DNA from: Cyclobacteriaceae bacterium
Lineage (GTDB): Bacteria; Bacteroidota; Bacteroidia; Cytophagales; Cyclobacteriaceae
Length of the DNA: 64,000 nt
NCBI GenBank assembly: GCA_019694875.1
Contig: JAIBBC010000002.1
Coordinates: 806,001 to 870,000 of the forward strand
Direction: 5' to 3'
Within the stretch, counting starts at the first letter, position 1. Each line of letters starts with the position of its first letter. Both the position numbers and the translations under genes were made by a program. Shown one piece after another: positions 8,005-15,445 of the stretch. Below the pieces are notes generated by a model that saw only the letters and a list, made by a program, of their open reading frames with translations, had not been told where the DNA came from and did no database searches.

Positions 8005-8335
8005 TTGCGCTAAATCCTAAGTCTGATTTCGAATTCGTAATTCTAAATTTGCCTACTGCCTATCGCCTAATGCCCAATGCCCTCAAGTCTCACTTCTTAT
8101 GTCTCACGTCTAAAATCGTAATTCGTCATTCGTCATTCGTAATTCTAAAATCGGCCATCCGAAACCCAAAACCTCAAACCTGATAACGGGCAACCGGCAA
8201 CCGGTGACCTCGAACCAACCTCAAACCTTGAACCTCAAACCTCCAACCTCGAACTTCTAACTTCTAACTTCTAACTTCGAACCTCCAACCTCGACCTTCT
8301 AAATTCTTCATTCTAAATTCTGAATTCTACCTTTT
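8005..8335 (+). repeat. Heptamer repeat array 7 (longest)
   Basis: About 47 consecutive 7-bp units on the + strand fill most of the 550-bp gap between 7861 and 8415. Unit types follow in blocks: TTCGTAA/TTCTAAA, TTGCCTA/ATGCCCA, GTCTCAC/GTCTAAA, TTCGTCA, ACCGGCA/ACCGGTG, then AACCTCG and AACTTCT. No start, promoter or coding bias is visible inside it. Confidence 0.85.
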
Positions 8336-8414
8336 TACATTCTTTTTACAATCCGGTTACCACCGCCCCGCACAAAGTCCGGTTTCTTTGTAGGAAATTA
8401 CGGCAAAGCGAGAA

Positions 8415-9098
8415 ATGATGAACGACATACAGAAATGTGCTTTCTTCCTGATGCTGGTTAGCTGCACCTCCTGTGGCGGACAAACCACCCGCGACTTTTC
8501 CCAGGAAAGACTTGCGTCCGTAACCAGCGATACAGTCGCAGTTCCCGGAACGGCCGAAACCTGTCACACCAAATTTGAATACACGTATGCCAGCGGCAAA
8601 CGCCTGATCATACAAAACAGTTTTCCCCGGGGCGAACAGTATACTGACGCGCAGGGAAACCGGTATGCCAAAACCATATTCTGGACGCGCATCATCAATG
8701 AAACCGATAACCCGTTGCAGGTAAACATCGATTTCTCGTCCGATACGTATGAGTTTCCGAATTACGTACGATCGTCACAACTCGCGCAGCATCACATCAT
8801 GATTCCGCCCGACACGCTGATGCCCGGTGCCGAGCGCTTAGGCAATTATGGCTTTCACGATGCAGAAACCTTTTCAGCAGAGCGTATGCACAAGCCTTCA
8901 TCCTTGAAGCGAACGATTAACCCCAATCAATCAACAGGCTTCTATGTTGTGCGACTCTTATTGGTTACGCCCGAAGTTGTGCCGCCACGGGTAAAAGGCG
9001 GCCCCAAACTGCACACCCGGGCAGGCTTCACACTGGAAGGTCAAAACCTGCTTTACACGTTTAATGGTAAAACGATTCGCTGCGGAACGATTGAATAA
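8415..9098 (+). CDS. Hypothetical lipoprotein
   Basis: A 227-residue exported protein. It begins MMNDIQKCAFFLMLVSCTSC; the lipobox-like VSCTSCGG suggests lipidation at Cys17 or Cys20. The mature part is mostly beta, with an immunoglobulin-like feel (TRIINETDNPLQVNIDFSSD) and an interior IPPDTLMPG. Start is one of two adjacent ATGs (8415 or 8418). Not recognised as a named family. It is followed by heptamer array 8. Confidence 0.6.
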   Translation: MMNDIQKCAFFLMLVSCTSCGGQTTRDFSQERLASVTSDTVAVPGTAETCHTKFEYTYASGKRLIIQNSFPRGEQYTDAQGNRYAKTIFWTRIINETDNPLQVNIDFSSDTYEFPNYVRSSQLAQHHIMIPPDTLMPGAERLGNYGFHDAETFSAERMHKPSSLKRTINPNQSTGFYVVRLLLVTPEVVPPRVKGGPKLHTRAGFTLEGQNLLYTFNGKTIRCGTIE

Positions 9099-9108
9099 AA
9101 CAGGTGTG

Positions 9109-9190
9109 AACCTCTAACTTCTAACTTCCAACTTCCAACTTCCAACTTCTAAATTCTAACTTCTAGCTTCGAACCTCGAACCTCGAACGT
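9109..9190 (+). repeat. Heptamer repeat array 8
   Basis: A very regular run: AACTTCT, AACTTCC three times, AACTTCT, AAATTCT, AACTTCT, AGCTTCG, AACCTCG twice. It leads straight into hairpin element copy B. Confidence 0.85.
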
Positions 9191-9307
9191 GACTCGCGAA
9201 CGGTAGGAGAAACTCCTATGTCAAACTGGCGTGGAAGATATTCTACAGAACACGCTGAATACGCGTGGCACTCAACGTATCTTCGTCTGTGCTGTACGGA
9301 TGTGTAG
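9191..9307 (+). promoter_or_regulatory. Repeated hairpin element, copy B, with 29-codon ORF
   Basis: Hairpin 1 is TAGGAGAAACTCCTA (9204-9218). After exactly 12 bases, stem 2 is GTGGA/TCTAC (9231-9235 and 9242-9246) with a 6-base loop. The ATG at 9218 opens a 29-codon frame beginning MSNWRGRYST. The first 30 bases after the ATG are nearly identical to copy D. The next real gene starts at 9390. The AGGAG would be hidden in hairpin 1, so the element could act as a leader that controls translation. Confidence 0.6.
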
Positions 9308-9389
9308 AGTTGAAAGTTCAACACCGTTTTTGGCCCCTGTTATTTCGGTGTTATTGGAAGAGTAAACAAAGCTCAGGTTCAAACACCTC

Positions 9390-9788
9390 ATGAATAGCGA
9401 AATCCATTTATTAACATTCGTGATTGATACGCGCGAGAAGTTAAATCAGCTGCTCATCGATCCGGCAATAAAATACAGGTATAACAACGTGAAAGTCGAC
9501 ACGTCATTTATCCCTGCCGGAGCACGCGCTTCAAAAACTCTTAACAAGTACTTCTATTCATGCGGGTGCGGCACGGGGGGCAAGTTTGTTATCACGAGTT
9601 TGTTAGCAGCAATCAGTGCATTGGCAGTTACCCACTCGTGGACCGTTAAAAATGCCGGCCTGTTGATTCTGGTTTGTTTTCTCAGCGGACTTTTGGGAAA
9701 AGCTGTTGGGCTCACCTATGCGAAATACAAGTGGAAAAAAATGGTGAAGAAATTAATTCAGCTAAGCAGCTCAGGAAATGGTATGTAA
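9390..9788 (+). CDS. Two-helix membrane protein coupled to lipase gene
   Basis: A 132-residue protein: a soluble N-terminal half with a CGCG cysteine pair (about 58-61), two transmembrane helices (about 65-83 and 88-107), and a basic C-terminus. Its stop overlaps the start of the lipase gene by 11 bp (ATGGTATGTAA), which suggests translational coupling. A membrane partner, chaperone or immunity role for the lipase is possible but is inference only. No named family recognised. Hairpin element copy B lies in its upstream region. Confidence 0.6.
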   Translation: MNSEIHLLTFVIDTREKLNQLLIDPAIKYRYNNVKVDTSFIPAGARASKTLNKYFYSCGCGTGGKFVITSLLAAISALAVTHSWTVKNAGLLILVCFLSGLLGKAVGLTYAKYKWKKMVKKLIQLSSSGNGM

Positions 9789-11025
9789 CAAGAACACCCG
9801 GAAATGCCACACCTATCGCGATGATGGCTACAATTCATGCACTGCCTATGAAGACAGGGGGTATAACAGTTGCAAAGATTGGAACGACTGGTTCAGGTGG
9901 TTATGCATATCGTGGACGTGGGTAAGCAGTTTTGTGTGTTCAGCCTATTATTGGGTGTCTAACATGGTTTGTGTGTCCTGGGTAATTGTTGTCGAGTACA
10001 TTATTTGCGGTGGCATTAACGCGGTAACAAACTTTTTTTGTAACGCCTTCAGCACTGCCGGCAGTTATTTAAATTTTAAGGTCGATTTTGTAATCGCCTA
10101 CAATACCGTTCGCATGGCCCGTTGGGTGTATGACGGTTTACCCGCCATTAAAAATAATCTGGGCGATAAACTCGAATTCGGGCATAGCTCGCCCATTGAC
10201 GATGGCGTAATGGACGCTCAAAGCGTGGTGTGTTGTTTTGAAGATACCATTTATGTAGCCTTGCGCGGCACCGAAGGAGTCGTCAAGGATATTATCACCG
10301 ATATATCCGCCTATCCGTCATCATTTTATTCCGATGGCGTTTGTGGCTCCAAGGTGCATATTGGCTTTTTAGATGCCTACCTGTCGGTAGCAGACGGAAT
10401 TGACCGGGCAGTTCGTAATCTTATTGCCATCCATCCTAATTCCCCCCTCATCGTTACCGGTCACAGCATGGGAGGTGCAATGGCAGTCATCTGCGCACTC
10501 GACCTGCAAAAGAAATTTCCCGGCAAACGCGTTATCATGTATAACTATGGTGCGCCGTCCGTGGGCAACACCGATTTCATCGACATGTACAACTCATTAA
10601 TTCAAGCCAGTTGGCAGTTTCGGGCCGAAAGCGACATCGTTCCCACACTCTCACCCTACGCCCACGTTAAAGAGCAGTTTATTCTTAGTACCACCGCGCC
10701 CTGGTTTTCGTTAACCGATCATTCCATTGCAGGCTACGAAAATGAAATACTCAAGTTGTTGAAAAACCCTCCGGTCATCTCAGGCCCCCACGCGTCTGTA
10801 AGCAGCGAGAAAGTCACCATCATTCCCGATCCCGAACCAGCAGAACCATCCAACATCATGATCGGAAATACCTCCGAGAAGGAAATTCATTTCCCGCATT
10901 GTGCGTTCGTACAACTAATCGCCAGCGATCATAAGTTTGAAGTAAACGCGGCCGATGTGCAGGCTTACTACAATTCAGGCTACGATGGTTGCTTTTTCTG
11001 TAACCGACAAAAACACTGGAAATAA
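9778..11025 (+). CDS. Class 3 lipase with Cys/Trp-rich N-terminal region
   Basis: A 415-residue alpha/beta hydrolase of the fungal-type lipase class 3 family. The catalytic triad is visible: Ser230 in GHSMGG, Asp286 in AESDIVPT and His315 in TDHSIAGY. YVALRGTEG supplies the oxyanion region. The first ~95 residues are rich in Cys, Trp and Tyr (CNKNTRKC, YNSCKDWNDW, FVCSAYYW, NMVCVSWV) and are partly hydrophobic, with no ordinary signal peptide. A C-terminal extension ends in CFFC. Its start overlaps the upstream membrane protein gene. It should hydrolyse lipid esters; whether it is secreted or inserted in a membrane is unclear. Confidence 0.85.
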   Translation: MVCNKNTRKCHTYRDDGYNSCTAYEDRGYNSCKDWNDWFRWLCISWTWVSSFVCSAYYWVSNMVCVSWVIVVEYIICGGINAVTNFFCNAFSTAGSYLNFKVDFVIAYNTVRMARWVYDGLPAIKNNLGDKLEFGHSSPIDDGVMDAQSVVCCFEDTIYVALRGTEGVVKDIITDISAYPSSFYSDGVCGSKVHIGFLDAYLSVADGIDRAVRNLIAIHPNSPLIVTGHSMGGAMAVICALDLQKKFPGKRVIMYNYGAPSVGNTDFIDMYNSLIQASWQFRAESDIVPTLSPYAHVKEQFILSTTAPWFSLTDHSIAGYENEILKLLKNPPVISGPHASVSSEKVTIIPDPEPAEPSNIMIGNTSEKEIHFPHCAFVQLIASDHKFEVNAADVQAYYNSGYDGCFFCNRQKHWK

Positions 11026-11029
11026 TTAA

Positions 11030-11137
11030 TTGATCATAAATCTTAAATCTTAAATCTAACGTCTCACTACTTACTACTTACGTCTTACTATAACCTTCAA
11101 CCTTAAACCTTGAACTTGAAACTTCGAACCTCGAATC
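11030..11137 (+). repeat. Heptamer repeat array 9
   Basis: Units CTTAAAT, CTCACTA, CTTACTA and then ACCTTAA, ACCTTGA and AACCTCG every 7 bp. It leads directly into hairpin element copy C. Confidence 0.75.
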
Positions 11138-11291
11138 GACCCATTGAGCGGTAGGATAAACTCCTATGACAAGAAGGCGTAGAAGATTATCTACATTCTT
11201 TCCGGCCGAAGCGACTAGTAACTGTATATTAGGTATGATAGCTCGGGTACTTGGCTCGCAAGTAAGAGTGGAGCAACTAACAAGTAACTAA
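11138..11291 (+). promoter_or_regulatory. Repeated hairpin element, copy C, with 41-codon ORF
   Basis: Hairpin 1 is TAGGATAAACTCCTA (11152-11166). Twelve bases later stem 2 is GTAGA/TCTAC (11179-11183 and 11190-11194) with a 6-base loop. Compared with copies B and D, stem 2 has A instead of G opposite U, so pairing is kept. The ATG at 11166 opens 41 codons beginning MTRRRRRLST, ending at 11291. The next gene begins at 11315. Confidence 0.55.
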
Positions 11292-11314
11292 CATAACTTC
11301 TAAATAAATCGAAT

Positions 11315-12640
11315 ATGGCAAGTACAATTGGATTTTTCGGCAAGAGAAATGGTAAAGACGTTGAGTTGTCAGACGTTACTTTTTCTGTAATGACAGGGAG
11401 AACCTTTTCTGGGTGTATGGAAAATGGCTCTTTGGTATTGAAAAATACTGGGAATCGACTCCTATATTTCAGTTGTCCTTTTTCGTCTAATGGTGAATTC
11501 ACTTGGGGGTCATTGTCCAATAACCCCCTTCTTCCAAATGAATCTGCTGCCATACTTGTCAGTTCGAATGGCAACACGGAAGTCGAAGGCATAATGATGA
11601 CTGTTTTTTTTAGCCAACAGCCTATTACACCAAGTAATCCTGGTACACCACGGCAACTCAAAATTAATCGAAGATTGCCGATTGATGCACCTAGGTTTGC
11701 AGACGCCTTCTCCGTTCGCCTCAATGCAAATCCCCCGGGAAACGACCTTGATCCTGCTGGCGGAGAGTACCTTGAAATTGAAAAAGTAAACGACTCATTG
11801 ATAAATCTTCAATATTGCCAGATAAACCACTTGCAGTTTTCTGCTAGTCGACTTTTGAACCCGCAAAGTGTGCATGCTTTTTCTTTTGATAAAGACCTTA
11901 TACCTCAAAACGGACAAGTGATTAGGATTTACACCAGGCCCGAGCATGTTGATGACAGAATCAATAACCCAAACGTGGATTATTTTTTTTACCTGAATCT
12001 CCAAAAACCAATCTGGAATAATCGTGCACCGGAAAGGGCAATCTTCCTGAACCAGCAACTTGAGATCATACAGATTACTCCAAGCCCTATTGCTATCCCG
12101 CCACCAAGTTCCTCCGGTTCAACCACATCGAATACGATTCTGATTGATAATTTACTGTTAGCGTGCGACAGGTGGAACCTCGTGGCTACTGTTCAGGAGG
12201 GCGATATCATCAGAGTGTCTGGCCCTGGTTCAATGGCTAATCCGGTTCAAGGAAGTTATCGATGGTTTAATTTTGGACTAAACACAAGGACTAGAAACGC
12301 TGACGGAAGGGAATTTGATTGGGGGCGCGAATGGTTTGAACTAGCTCCCCCTCACAGAGAGGATTTTGGCTACTTCCCCATGCCCGATCAAAACAAGTGG
12401 GGTTTAATTGGGTTATTATCCAATACCGAACGACTTGACTTAAACAGAAATTACAACTTCGACCCCGACAAGCCCGATGGACAATTTGTGTACATAGGCT
12501 ATCTCAACGAGTTTCAGGTTATTCAATCTCGCAATTCACCGGTAGATTTTACGAAACCTGTCTTTTTTTATCTTGGCGTCAACGACAATAAGTTAGACGA
12601 TAATTCAGGATTCTTTCTTTGTAGAGTAACGGTGTTTTAA
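11315..12640 (+). CDS. Lamin-tail-like and LecA-like multidomain protein
   Basis: A 441-residue protein without a signal peptide. The N-terminal ~100 residues form a beta-rich domain I do not recognise. Residues about 135-250 fit a lamin-tail domain: LNANPPGNDLDPAGGEYLEI, then QVIRIYTR and KPIWNNRAPERAIFLN. A Pro/Ser/Thr linker (near 260) leads to a C-terminal domain (about 280-441) with QEGDIIRVSGPGS and the ending FYLGVNDNKLDDNSGFFLCR. That ending resembles the PA-I galactose-lectin (LecA) fold with its ND..DDNSG calcium loop. Sugar binding is therefore possible. Hairpin element copy C precedes it. Confidence 0.6.
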   Translation: MASTIGFFGKRNGKDVELSDVTFSVMTGRTFSGCMENGSLVLKNTGNRLLYFSCPFSSNGEFTWGSLSNNPLLPNESAAILVSSNGNTEVEGIMMTVFFSQQPITPSNPGTPRQLKINRRLPIDAPRFADAFSVRLNANPPGNDLDPAGGEYLEIEKVNDSLINLQYCQINHLQFSASRLLNPQSVHAFSFDKDLIPQNGQVIRIYTRPEHVDDRINNPNVDYFFYLNLQKPIWNNRAPERAIFLNQQLEIIQITPSPIAIPPPSSSGSTTSNTILIDNLLLACDRWNLVATVQEGDIIRVSGPGSMANPVQGSYRWFNFGLNTRTRNADGREFDWGREWFELAPPHREDFGYFPMPDQNKWGLIGLLSNTERLDLNRNYNFDPDKPDGQFVYIGYLNEFQVIQSRNSPVDFTKPVFFYLGVNDNKLDDNSGFFLCRVTVF

Positions 12641-12644
12641 AGTA

Positions 12645-12915
12645 ATAAACCTCTTACTTATTACTTACGTCTCACAGCGTACGTATAAAATCGTAAGTCG
12701 TAAATCGTAAATCGTAACTCTAAAGTCTCAAATCTCACGTCTTACTATCAATCTTGAACCTTGAACCTTAAACCCTAAACCTTAAACCTTGAATCGTAAT
12801 TCTAAAATCTCACATCTTAATACGTATGTCTTACTACTTACTACTTACTACTTACTACTTACAACTAGCAACTAAAGACTAAAGACTAAAGACTAACGAC
12901 TAACGACTAACTCCG
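12645..12915 (+). repeat. Heptamer repeat array 10
   Basis: About 38 units on the + strand: ATCGTAA-like, GTCTCAC-like, ACCTTGA and ACCCTAA-like, then four CTTACTA copies, and finally CTAAAGA and CTAACGA runs ending at the next start codon. The gap between the two genes has no other content. Confidence 0.85.
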
Positions 12916-12919
12916 AACC

Positions 12920-13507
12920 ATGCCACTATTAAAACTTCCCCCCGCCAAACCCCAACTGTCTACCGCTCGACTGCTCGAAGCCATCGCACCTTTTAACATT
13001 GATAGAGTAAAATATCCCCTCATCCTTGTCGGCATCAGAGGCTATTACCGCAACACCATGGGCGAGAAGGGAAAGAACGACCGCGGTATTTACGATGATG
13101 CCATCTTCATCCTCACCGAAAATGCAAAAGTTGCGTTTAACGCCAACACCGATCCGTCAGTTGTAAAAGCCGGACGGGCCGTGTTACAGCCGGGCGTTTA
13201 CTACGCGCACAAGTTCGACACCCACTATGGCACCGCCTCGCAGTATCCTGCCATCTGCCAGCGGTTGGGCAACGTTACCATCTTGCGCGATGGCCAGGTG
13301 AAAACCGAGCAGGGCAGCCGGTATGGTATTAACATACATAAAGGCGGCAACACCACCACCAGCAGCCTGGGCTGCCAGACAATTCCTCCCGCACAGTGGG
13401 ATGCCTTCTATCAGCTCGCCAAAAGCGAAGCCATCCGATTGTATAATACGGAGTGGAACAAGCACGTCATTCCGTACGCGCTGATACTAAACACGGGGCA
13501 GTTTTAG
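12920..13507 (+). CDS. YkuD-like (L,D-transpeptidase fold) protein
   Basis: A 195-residue protein. The motif [20 protein letters not shown] (about 141-160) resembles the HxxG...S.GC active site of YkuD-type L,D-transpeptidases, with the cysteine as nucleophile. There is no signal peptide, so access to peptidoglycan would need another route, such as cell lysis, a secretion system or a phage-like origin. The start ATG follows the repeat array by a few bases. Neighbours are a lipase and a possible toxin-like gene, so a role in attacking or remodelling a cell envelope can be imagined. The alternative is an unrelated fold with a similar motif. Confidence 0.6.
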   Translation: MPLLKLPPAKPQLSTARLLEAIAPFNIDRVKYPLILVGIRGYYRNTMGEKGKNDRGIYDDAIFILTENAKVAFNANTDPSVVKAGRAVLQPGVYYAHKFDTHYGTASQYPAICQRLGNVTILRDGQVKTEQGSRYGINIHKGGNTTTSSLGCQTIPPAQWDAFYQLAKSEAIRLYNTEWNKHVIPYALILNTGQF

Positions 13508-13801
13508 CCTGCATGTCAGGCTGAGTTTACCTGCCGAAAGGACGCAGAGTCGAAGCTCACATCTTGTTCCTGATCATAAAACTTATTTTTAGAAGTGAGA
13601 ATAAGTGAAATAAACTGACATGCTTCTTACGGGGAGTTTACAATTCAGTTGCTTCTACTTTATTGGACTTTTTTCAAAACATTTCAACACCAGTTCAAAA
13701 CTTACCCGATCTGAGCAGTTCGGTGATCATAGTTATTCTTATGGGAGTTATTCTGGTTTTGAAATAATCTTAAAATTGGATCATAACTAAACCCACTTGT
13801 T
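13508..13801. other. Intergenic region with a possible small hydrophobic ORF
   Basis: No conserved gene is evident. At 13510-13555 there are fragments (GTCAGGCTGAG and AGTCGAAGC) like a dispersed repeat seen again at 29138-29160. A 34-codon frame starts at a TTG (13663-13767) and ends with a transmembrane-like segment, SSVIIVILMGVILVLK. Its start is weak and its reality uncertain. Confidence 0.3.
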
Positions 13802-14536
13802 ATGAACTACTTAAAAAAACTCACTAAAGGTTTCGCTGGATTGTTGTTAATCTCATTCGTGCTATTCAATGCTGATTACCTGCTCACATCGTGTGCTGAA
13901 GATGATTATTACGAAGCAAATCCAGCGATCGACAGAACTGTACAACGAAACGATTTCGTCAACACTTTTAAAGCAATTGGTGAAGTTCATTCTGCTAAGT
14001 TCCCGAAGCAAACAGCAGCCAGGACCCCTAATCAAACAGAACAAGAATATATTGTGAGTGCCGTTGGTGGTAAAGAAGAGTTACAGCTTATTATTGATCA
14101 GGTACAGCCATCATCATTAAAGCTGATAAGAAGCTATGGCATCACAGATGCTGAGATTATTGCAGAGTTTGGCTCACTAACTAATCCTGCCATAAATGAA
14201 GCCGCGATGATGATTACTGAAACAGATAATCTGCTGGCACATGGATACACATTGGATTTCCTTGATAGCCGGGATTACGTATCTTCGTTATACTCGTCTC
14301 TTGGCACTCAGGCATACGCTGATGTTCAGGCAGATCCAACCGTTGGTGGTTGCATAGGAGAGGCCGCGGGAATTACAGTCTTGACCAAGGCGATTCAGGG
14401 AGGATTAAAATCACTTGGCAAGCAGGGTGCGTTGAAATTGATTAAGAAAGTTGCATCAAAATATCTGGGGTGGGTGGGTGCCGCAGTGATGGTAATTGAG
14501 TTTAGTGAATGTATGGGCTGGACTGACCTTTATTAG
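13802..14536 (+). CDS. Exported protein with bacteriocin-like hydrophobic C-terminus
   Basis: A 244-residue protein with an N-terminal signal segment (GFAGLLLISFVLFNADYLLT) followed by SCAEDD, possibly a lipobox at Cys31. The middle is soluble and helical. The last ~65 residues begin at GGCIGEAAG, continue with a Lys/Gly-rich amphipathic stretch (GGLKSLGKQGALKLIKKVAS), a hydrophobic helix (YLGWVGAAVMVIEF) and a second Cys. Such Gly/Lys-rich tails between two cysteines occur in bacteriocin-like peptides. Two small membrane proteins follow. The toxin reading is inference; it may be an ordinary lipoprotein. Confidence 0.5.
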   Translation: MNYLKKLTKGFAGLLLISFVLFNADYLLTSCAEDDYYEANPAIDRTVQRNDFVNTFKAIGEVHSAKFPKQTAARTPNQTEQEYIVSAVGGKEELQLIIDQVQPSSLKLIRSYGITDAEIIAEFGSLTNPAINEAAMMITETDNLLAHGYTLDFLDSRDYVSSLYSSLGTQAYADVQADPTVGGCIGEAAGITVLTKAIQGGLKSLGKQGALKLIKKVASKYLGWVGAAVMVIEFSECMGWTDLY

Positions 14537-14548
14537 CGTATTAAACTT

Positions 14549-14755
14549 ATGATAATACACTATATTTTCATCTTCACGTTTGCAATAGGTGCATTGTATG
14601 CATTGTATTCGGTAGTCAAATTGCTTGTTAAGAAAAACAAGACCGACTACGAGAAGCTTGAATTGAAATACAATTGCCTGTTGTTCATAATCCTGATTCT
14701 TGCCTTGCTTTCAAGGCTTGAGCGAACCGGGATTGTAGACATCTCAACTCAGTAA
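14549..14755 (+). CDS. Small two-helix membrane protein
   Basis: A 68-residue protein with transmembrane helices at about 3-23 and 46-60 separated by a Lys/Glu-rich loop. It starts 12 bp after the stop of the exported protein at 13802, so the two are probably co-transcribed. Size and context would suit an immunity protein, but no family is recognised. Confidence 0.5.
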   Translation: MIIHYIFIFTFAIGALYALYSVVKLLVKKNKTDYEKLELKYNCLLFIILILALLSRLERTGIVDISTQ

Positions 14756-14797
14756 CACACTTGTGTGGTTATATTAGTGGTTAATTAAATCGTTGTT

Positions 14798-14989
14798 ATG
14801 GATTATATCATACTAATCATCTTTGTTGCCCTGGTGCATTATGTCGGCAAATCCTTATATGACGTATTTACCAATCCCGTTTTGTCGCAGCGGGAGAAAA
14901 CCAATGCGTCATACGCCATTGTTACCCTGCCCGTCATCGGCTCGATGTTGTTTTACTTTTATTTGTCAAGGAGAAAAGCGCCAGGCTAA
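14798..14989 (+). CDS. Small membrane protein
   Basis: A 63-residue protein with two hydrophobic helices (about 3-18 and 38-55) and a basic C-terminus, LSRRKAPG. It is the last gene before a clear terminator at 15016 and follows another small membrane protein by 42 bp. No family recognised; it may belong to the same unit as 13802 and 14549. Confidence 0.5.
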   Translation: MDYIILIIFVALVHYVGKSLYDVFTNPVLSQREKTNASYAIVTLPVIGSMLFYFYLSRRKAPG

Positions 14990-15015
14990 AGTAAATGCAT
15001 GTCACTATAATGACC

Positions 15016-15042
15016 AACCCCGAAGCAGCCTCGGGGTTTTTT
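15016..15042 (+). terminator. Rho-independent terminator
   Basis: AACCCCGA pairs with TCGGGGTT across a 7-base loop, followed by TTTTTTAA. It closes the 13802-14989 unit and separates it from the TIR operon. Confidence 0.85.
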
Positions 15043-15094
15043 AATTATAGCAGCCGCTCAGGTGGTTAAGACCGAATTGACGAAGAGCCGATAA

Positions 15095-15256
15095 CCCGTC
15101 CCAGCTTCCAGCCTCGAACTTCGAACATCGAACTTCCAACATCGACCTCGAACCTCCAACCTCGAACATCGAGCCTCGAACCAACATCGACCTCGAACCT
15201 CCAACCTCGAACATCCAGCTTCGAGTGTCCAGCCTTGAACTTTGAACCTTGAATTT
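15095..15256 (+). repeat. Heptamer repeat array 11
   Basis: About 22 units, mostly AACCTCG, AACATCG, AACTTCC and ACCTCGA, with some order slips. It runs directly into hairpin element copy D. It is the last heptamer array seen in the window. Confidence 0.8.
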
Positions 15257-15340
15257 GACTCGTGAGCGGTAGGAGTAACTCCTATGTCAAACTGGCGTGG
15301 AAGATTTTCTACATCTGAATCATTAGAAGAAGTTGGTTAA
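15257..15340 (+). promoter_or_regulatory. Repeated hairpin element, copy D, with 18-codon ORF
   Basis: Hairpin 1 is TAGGAGTAACTCCTA (15270-15284). Twelve bases later stem 2 is GTGGA/TCTAC (15297-15301 and 15308-15312) with a 6-base loop. The ATG at 15284 opens an 18-codon frame beginning MSNWRGRFST. It stands 162 bp before the likely start of the first TIR gene, so it is probably part of the leader or promoter of that operon. Confidence 0.6.
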
Positions 15341-15445
15341 CGATATATTAGCTATGCTGATGAATGGTCCCTAGTTCATGTTCTCTGTCTTATTGGGGCA
15401 TTAGTGGCAACGCTACGATGGCAGGTAACTAGAATAAATCAAAAA

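Noticed and set aside
7861-8415. The heptamer arrays as CRISPR arrays
   Set aside because: There are no constant repeats of 25-40 bp, no unique spacers and no cas genes.
12645-12915. Similarity of CCCTAAA and related units to plant-type telomere repeats
   Set aside because: The units vary freely, lie between bacterial genes and recur at eleven places, so they are bacterial intergenic repeats and not eukaryotic contamination.
15404-15445. The upstream GTG as the start of the first TIR protein
   Set aside because: The ATG at 15446 gives the usual N-terminus of related proteins; the extra 14 residues have no match to the fold.
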